Program-made: the position numbers and the translations under genes | In this document: in pieces, positions 43,716-49,184 of the stretch | Layout: each line of letters opens with the position of its first letter | Position numbering within the stretch: the stretch's first letter is position 1 | DNA from: Gymnopus androsaceus JB14 | Taxonomy: Eukaryota; Basidiomycota; Agaricomycetes; Agaricales; Omphalotaceae | Direction: 5' to 3' | Length of the DNA stretch: 49,184 nucleotides | Assembly (NCBI GenBank): GCA_009733575.1 | Contig: ML769808.1 | Span: 1-49,184, forward strand | The notes under the pieces: model-generated | Seen by the model: only the letters and a program-made list of their open reading frames with translations | Databases searched by the model: none | What the model was told of the DNA's origin: nothing

Positions 43716-44384
43716 TCTAGCGCCCCAGGGCGATATTTGACATGCTATCTAGTGTTCCAAGACTAAGCCTGGAGGTAAATCGTTATATTAGAAAGGCGGA
43801 ATAGATTGAGAAAAGTTACCGTTCGCCCAAGTTGCACATTTATGACTTCTTGAGCGCGATGGCGGCATGAGAGATTGATCGCAGCGCTCCAGCACTGAGG
43901 CCAGATAGATTTGTCGAACTATCACAGGATGCGTATGGATATAGCACTCCAGCAGGCCATTCAGTAATTTGGATCTAGCGCTTCAAGGCTGAGCTCGGAA
44001 GCAGATCGTCGTGTTCGTGAGGCCATCAGGCGATTAGAGTATAGCTCTCTAAGGACAGATCGTTATTCGATATGCTATCTAGTGCTCCAAGGCTGAGCCT
44101 GGAGACAAACCGTCACTCGACATGCTATCAAAATCTAGTACCCCGAAGACTGAGCCTGGAGGCAGATCATTAGGTTATAAAGGGGAGTAGATTGAGAGAA
44201 GTTACCCTGCGCGAAAGTTGCACACTAACGACTTCTTGAGCGCAACTGGGTGGGATGGTGGTGGTTGGTGAGAAGAAGAAGTGAAGCACATCACACTGAT
44301 GGTCGGACATTGCGGGCCGATGCTTACAAAGCGTCGGGACCCCGATGCTTAGTAAGTCGGATACTACCGTAGTTGAGCCGAGCA
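43716..44384 (-). mobile_element. LTR-like repeat, diverged copy
   Basis: Same order of elements as the 31.4-32.3 kb copy: subrepeats with the AGGCTGAGCTCGG core, the TTGCACAC...CGACTTCTTGAGCGCAAC block, the GGTGGGATGGTGGTGG run, and the palindrome (44324-44355). It is shorter, with internal deletions and more substitutions, so it is an older copy. The end at 44384 corresponds to 32309. Confidence 0.6.
44324..44355. repeat. 32-bp palindrome, copy 5
   Basis: Same orientation as copy 4, inside the diverged LTR-like copy. Confidence 0.75.
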
Positions 44385-45160
44385 CTTTTGGTTTTGTGCT
44401 CCTTTTGTGCTTGTATGATACTAAGTGGTGCTTCCCTGTCTCAGAGCTTTCCCTGTAGCTCGATACTCCTTAAGGTCATTCACCGATCGGGAGGGGCTTA
44501 AGCACTGGCAGTCCAAGTCCCCTCGAAGTGGTCCGCCTTGTGGGACATAGATTCTTTTGCGTCTTTGTAGCAGTCTTTTCCGACACTATTTCTAGCTCCC
44601 GTCCATGAGTCCCCCATTTCCTTTATTTTTTCTCGGATAAAGATGTCGGGTCGAGTTTCCCTCACCCGCTCGATTAGTGAAGTCTCGTTGAGCGGTATAG
44701 ATGCTGTGAGCCGCTCTCTGTGCGAAAGAGAGCGAGTTGGTTCTTCCTTGGCGTCTTTCATCCGATTCTCCCGCTTTTCGCAGTCCTTGCACGCCCGTAC
44801 TTGACGATGCATCTCTCTGGAGCAGTAAAATTGCTGCATGACCAGACTTTGTGTGGGTCTGCGGTCGATGCGTCATTGATTTGCGCCTGGGGAGCTTCGT
44901 GACGATTTCTGAACGAAATGATCCTGTCGAGGGTACATACATTCCCAATCCCTCCTCTGTACCATCCCGCCCGACCACTCTTTCCTCACTCATTTCGCAA
45001 GTCCTGACTTTTTGAACGTATTCATCGGGCGGAGTGTTCCGTATTCTGGCCAGGACTACTCTTTCCATAGCTAAGCTTGTGTGGTTGTGAGTCTTTGTTG
45101 CCTTGGGGGTGCGACCGACGCATTTAGACGGTCGGGTGGGGATAGAATCCATGGGCAAGC
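44385..45160 (-). pseudogene. Ty3/gypsy pol relic with integrase zinc-binding motif
   Basis: On the minus strand, MERVVLARIRNTPPDEYVQK and LGMYVPSTGSFRSEIV match the linker before the integrase. In another frame, MQQFYCSREMHRQVRACKDC matches the second half of the integrase H2C2 zinc-binding domain. Frames change at least twice and the catalytic core is absent. It lies immediately upstream (on its own strand) of the LTR-like repeat and shares ~300 bp with 32.34-32.65 kb. Confidence 0.65.
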
Positions 45161-45399
45161 GTTATCAGGGATTTTTCATTTTCCTAGCTTACGCACATGT
45201 AATTACTATCGATCATATAGAGAAAAACCATTGGAGTGGCAGACCTCGGTTACAATTCCACCACCCTATGCTGGATATTCAAGTTTATTCGATGCGAGTT
45301 GATTCAAGACATTGAAACCTTGCCTTTCAATGAGCTGACGGCTGGCTCTCCGGTGCGTCTCGTCCATGTTTGTTATTGATAAAGCTAATTCCATAATTA

Positions 45400-45770
45400 C
45401 ACATTAGGCGCTTCAGAAATCAATCCCCTAAAGAAATATTGGCTCTGACGGTGAACTGTGGTTATCTTTCTCTGCTTCCGACTCTGGCAGAAACGAAGTT
45501 GATTGATACGCCTCTCGCTGGACTCCAGGACTTATCGGGCCTGGGTAAGCCTTGAATCATACTCACGGTGCCATGAAGCTCATTCATTGCTTTAGAGCCT
45601 TTTCCGAGACCATCGGATCGCTTGCCTGGAGCAAGTCAAGGAGCGCCACAATGAAGTACATCCAGAAATGAATTGCGCGACATGGGCGACGGAGTCAGCA
45701 GCCACTTATCTGATTACCGCAATGCAGAAGAAACTCACATTCGTGAGGGTTATTGTAAGCCTGCTGAGTA
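45400..45770 (+). pseudogene. BTB/POZ-like gene relic
   Basis: Two blocks that can be spliced read QSPKEILALTVNCGYLSLLP with LAETKLIDTPLAGL, and LFRDHRIACLEQVKERHNEV. They resemble the helical part of Agaricomycete BTB/POZ proteins after the BTB fold. An upstream DIETLPFNELTAGSP block may be a preceding exon. No BTB core is found and the end runs into the F-box fragment. Confidence 0.35.
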
Positions 45771-45802
45771 TGATTAGCCCTGGCCTCGCAACCCCTAGAA
45801 TC

Positions 45803-45920
45803 TGCCGGTCGACACACTCTCCCGCTTCTCGATATCTCTGATAAGCAGTTAGTTCATGCGATTCGAAGGTCACCCACCGTGGCTTGGTGCGTTCGACAAA
45901 TCACTGCTCTGATCAACTAG
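45803..45920 (+). pseudogene. Broken partial copy of the F-box gene
   Basis: The sequence from GCCGGTCGACACACTCTCCC onward matches the minus strand of 2475-2570 at about 90%, covering the codons for RHTLPLLDISD to the VRRI region. It starts and ends abruptly with no other F-box gene sequence around it, so it is a fragment of a paralogue. Confidence 0.75.
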
Positions 45921-46879
45921 AGCGCTCTTCTTTAGGCTGTTTATAGTATCTGGTTCCAAACACTCTGTCGAATCATAGATGGTAAACTTGATATCGTGCT
46001 CCTTCCTTTCTGCCGCGATTCAAAGCCTTCCATGGAGGAGTCGAAAGACTCTTCAAAGCTACCATCAAACCTAAGTTCATCTCTTCTGCTCCCTTGGTCT
46101 CCTCAAGTTGTAAACGCCAAATCATCCGGCAACTTTTTCGGTACAATTTCAGGCGGGCGGACACCTAAGATCTGGCGGTTTCAGTACCGCCAGCGCACAA
46201 CAGTCTGCTCGCTCCTCCAGCTATACTCTCTCGCAGGGCGGTTCTCGCGATAGCGAGAAAAAGAAATCGCTGCTCTGTTGGCGCTCGACCGTGACGAACA
46301 TTTCTTCCCCGACTGTTCTTTCGAAAGTTTCGACCGCCTCCATTGTTTTTTGCGCATGTCTAGGAAACCCAGAAACTTTTCATGGCTGCGCGGTACCTCA
46401 GAGGCGTCCTAATGTATCGTGAAGTATTGTTTTTCCAATGGCTTCTTAATGGCTGGCAGTACTTTACCGACTACAAAGCCTCAGAGGCTGTCTGTAGAGA
46501 ATTCATCGCCGCGGGACAGCACAATGACTCGTCTCAACACCTTTATGCCTGAAGTCCAACGATTCCTAGCATAATCGCTGACCAGCACAGACTTCAATGC
46601 TGCTACTAGCGCAGAGCGAGACGGGTCGAACAGCGGCATTAAAGATCGAGTTTAGGTGGGCTGGTCTTGTTTTTGCCCTCTGATATCTATCTCAAAGTTT
46701 GCGCTTTAAGATTCCGAAGGACAGGGCTCTGATTGTAGCATCTTCGAATTCCGAATTATCATTGAGATATACTAGGACTAGTTATTCCCTATAGTAAACG
46801 TGGTCTGTGTTCTATTAGTACTGTGAATGATTATGTAGTGTTACAAACGATATCTTCGACCGGTTCAACATTGCTTGAT
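45921..46879. other. Stretch without a confident gene
   Basis: Some coding-like pieces are visible on the plus strand (about 46.0-46.25 kb, Ser-rich; about 46.38-46.55 kb, FMAARYLRGVLMYREVLFFQ), but they have stops between them and no recognisable domain. Probably degraded exons. Confidence 0.35.
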
Positions 46880-48825
46880 TCAAAAGTCATCCCGAAGAAC
46901 TTCTCGTGCGACGCCACCCGCCAACATCATCGTGCTCCTCATTCCAGTGTGATCAACAGGTGCTAGACCATTTTCCTCTACGGCTTCCGCGATTTGGGAT
47001 CTATGCAAAGAGATAGAATACTTTTAAAAAAGCGGAGAAGAAATAAACTTGAAATGCAACGTACTCGAGGCGTGTTATCCAAGCACCATCATCCTCAACG
47101 CTCAGTTCCGGACCAACATACAGATCGTTTCTGGATACAAATTGGAGGAATCCTTTCCAATACGGGTCGCACTTGAGTAGATTGCCATTACCAATGATGA
47201 CCAAAAGTTCTTTTGCGCGGGTTATACCAACGTTCATTCTGAAAATCACCAGTGAGAATTGACGACGGAAAACAGAATATCCCACACACACCTCTTCTTC
47301 TCGAACACCAGACCAATACCCTTTTGCCCATCCTCCTTCAAGAACCTAGCACTGGACCTAACACACGAAATGATAACTACTCGCTTCTCCCGACCCTGGT
47401 AATCCTCCACGGTTCCAACGTCTACTCGAGAGAGAGAAGCCTGTCTCAACTTTTCTCGGATTTTCCACACTTGTTCTCTCCTACATAACAATAGACCGTC
47501 AGTAATGATTCGTCAGTCCACGTAGAAGACTCACCAAGGCGCCATAACCCCGATTTCATCAACCCGCAGTGGTGGAAAGCTTTTGGAAGCTTCAGACATC
47601 AACGAGGTGATCACTTCGACCACCCGATCCCCGGCATTAAACCAAGTAGCTCGCTAGAAAAAATTTCAGATCGCATATTCAGTTGCGCGTAAGCCACAAA
47701 CCTCGTCAAGGTTTTCCTCTTTTGTATCACAGCCGAGGAACGTGAGAGGGAATTTATTGTTCTTGAGTCCAGCCCATGAGATCAAGCCATTGCTAGCACA
47801 CGGTTGGAGTGAATCATTATAAAACATCGCAGAAGGCGGCATGAGAATTGCTGGATGTGAACGATAATTCTGTAGCGGGAATAAGAGACCAACTACAAGC
47901 GTACAAAAACGAAAAACGAACCTGGATGAGGTTCGCAAAGAGTTTGAACCCTGTGTAAAGCGGATTCCGGTGTAACGGTAAACCTGTGAGGGGAAGGTGG
48001 CGTCGAGGATGAAGAGCATCTGCGTGTTCCGCGTATAGAGGGCGGTCAAAGAGACGCTCAAGTAAGGATACATCCAGTTCATGAGTGGGGGCTTCTGAAG
48101 ACGTGATGATAGGTCCCACTGTAACAAGCCACCAGGTCAGCTTGCAAAGATTCCCAGAGCAACAGAAAGAACAAACATTGGGAAGGATCCCCACACAAAA
48201 CCAGCTGAGGTGTGGTCTACAGCGGATGATAGTGGTCCGAGTTCGTTTCGACGTTGGAACTTTGACTGTTTTCTTCGTGGTCAGTCTCTGATTTTGTTAA
48301 CACGACAGAGATGGGCACCAAGAGCTCGGGCTCTAGACCTTGTGCAGCCTGTCCAATGATTTAGCGAGGCGAACGCGGAACGGTAATCATGAGACTCTTA
48401 CTTCGTCAATAAGCAAATGTGTCCAATGAGGAACCACTTGGTGCTTCGTCTTCCTGTGCGGGTGCAACGACAACATCGTGTGCTCTTCCAACAAGCACAA
48501 CGCCGAATTGGTACACAAAGCTTCCACTAGAATATTTGCATCCAAACACGATTTCACCACGACCCGGTAACTCATGAGAGATTTCCAAGGAGGGATAGCG
48601 AATCTATCATTCTCGACATAACAGAATTGACGAATTTGATCAGGGACTTCTGCAAATGTGCGATTCTGGTCATTTAGGCGGAGCATGTCTCCTGGTTTGA
48701 GAGAGGATCCAAGACGTTGAGCTAACGTGTCGGTGACAGGGTTCGAAGGAGCGCAAAGTAGGATGTGGGCTTCAGGCTGAGTCCGTAGGATTTGGTGGAC
48801 AATCATCGAAACAGATGATGTTGCC
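46880..48825 (-). CDS. MOV10-like SF1 RNA helicase, C-terminal part only
   Basis: About eight exons can be spliced from 48825 to the stop at 46880. Motifs in order: Ia (HILLCAPSN), II (LLIDEAAQGLEPELL), III (LVLCGDPSQLGPII), IV (NYRSHPAIL), V (VGTVEDYQGREKRVVIIS) and VI (MNVGITRAKELLVIIGN), then DPYWKGFLQFVSRNDLYVG. The last segment and motif spacing are those of MOV10/SDE3 helicases, which unwind RNA and in many eukaryotes restrain retroelements or act in RNA silencing. The ATP-binding motif I (GxGKT) should lie just before TSSVSMIVHQILRTQPEAH; instead the sequence turns into an LTR-like repeat at 48826. The N-terminal half must lie outside the window, beyond the insertion, or be lost. All visible exons are intact, so the break looks recent. 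Confidence 0.8.
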
Positions 48826-49184
48826 TGGTTAGTATGTAGTGTCGAATTCTGTAAAGCCTCTCTTTGAACGTCATGTTTGCATTCGTAAAAATCTGACATT
48901 CAGGACTGAGCCCGGAGGCAATCGTTCGGTTATGAGAGGCGGATATACTATCATGTATGAAGAACCTAGCGTTCTAGGACGAAGCCATGAGGCAGATCAT
49001 AGGCTAGGTAAATTTATCAAGATACGAGGAAATTGAACATAGCGCTCCAGGAGCGCAGGCCAGAGAGAGTTGTCGAAATACAACAGGATGCGTATGGATC
49101 TAGCGCTCCAGGACTGAGCTCAGAGGCAAATCGTTATTCATGAACCTAGCGCTCCAAGGCTGAGCTCGGAAGCAGATCAATATA
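48826..49184 (-). mobile_element. LTR-like repeat inserted in the helicase gene, runs off the window
   Basis: Nearly identical (two differences seen in the first ~100 bp) to 31417-31775, starting at exactly the same base (TGGTTAGT in plus orientation, after a shared C). The sharp start at the same position in two unrelated flanks defines one end of the element. The window ends inside it. Confidence 0.75.

Noticed and set aside
44592..45158. 188-codon minus-strand open frame as a real gene
   Set aside because: Its pieces match gypsy pol in only part of the frame, with the zinc-binding motif in another frame; it is retroelement debris.

Overview
The window looks like a transposon-rich accessory region of a mushroom-forming basidiomycete (Agaricomycete). 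Nearly every gene is broken by many short introns (about 45-65 bp, GT-AG). The gene content is typical of that lineage: an F-box protein, a RING protein, a large JmjC protein, a Tnp2/CACTA-like transposase, a MULE-type transposase relic, Ty3/gypsy relics, an AAA-ATPase-like/PD-(D/E)XK protein and a MOV10-like helicase. There are no bacterial signals such as operons, Shine-Dalgarno sites or CRISPR arrays. All exon models were spliced by eye from reading frame, phase and splice sites.

Layout. 0-0.6 kb: a copy of a repeat that I interpret as a Ty3/gypsy LTR. 0.65-4.3 kb: a frameshifted PH-like relic, an F-box gene (-) and a RING gene (+). 4.7-9.2 kb: a multi-exon JmjC gene with intact iron ligands (+). 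9.8-13.1 kb: a Cys-rich/coiled-coil gene (-) with an apparently frameshifted tail. 13.6-14.2 kb: gypsy pol relic. 15.3-21.6 kb: a coiled-coil gene (-) divergent from a Tnp2/CACTA-like transposase (+). 21.8-23.0 kb: MULE/SWIM transposase relic. 23.2-24.9 kb: a second coiled-coil gene with duplicated exons (+) and a small gene (-). 26.0-28.0 kb: AAA-ATPase-like plus PD-(D/E)XK nuclease (-). 28.6-30.5 kb: a candidate 2OG-Fe(II) dioxygenase gene (+) interrupted by a 163-bp MITE. 30.7-32.7 kb: tRNA-like sequence, gene relic, LTR-like repeat and gypsy relic. 33.4-35.3 kb: a second AAA-ATPase-like gene without the nuclease domain (-) and a small + strand gene model. 35.5-42.4 kb: a very large coiled-coil gene (-) with two separate arrays of tandemly duplicated phase-0 exons and an FPSQP-repeat segment. 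42.7-43.3 kb: small divergent gene (+). 43.7-46 kb: LTR-like repeat, gypsy relic, BTB-like relic and a broken copy of the F-box gene. 46.9-48.8 kb: C-terminal half of a MOV10-like helicase (-), cut at the Walker A region by another LTR-like copy that runs to the window end.

How the parts relate. There is no single pathway. The recurring themes are (1) one ~0.9-kb repeat present four times, once inverted, with gypsy pol debris beside it; (2) three coiled-coil genes built only of short phase-0 exons, with exon duplications caught at different scales, one sharing a 169-bp promoter with a transposase; and (3) chromatin or nucleic-acid enzymes (JmjC, 2OG oxygenase-like, AAA/nuclease, MOV10-like) lying among the transposons.
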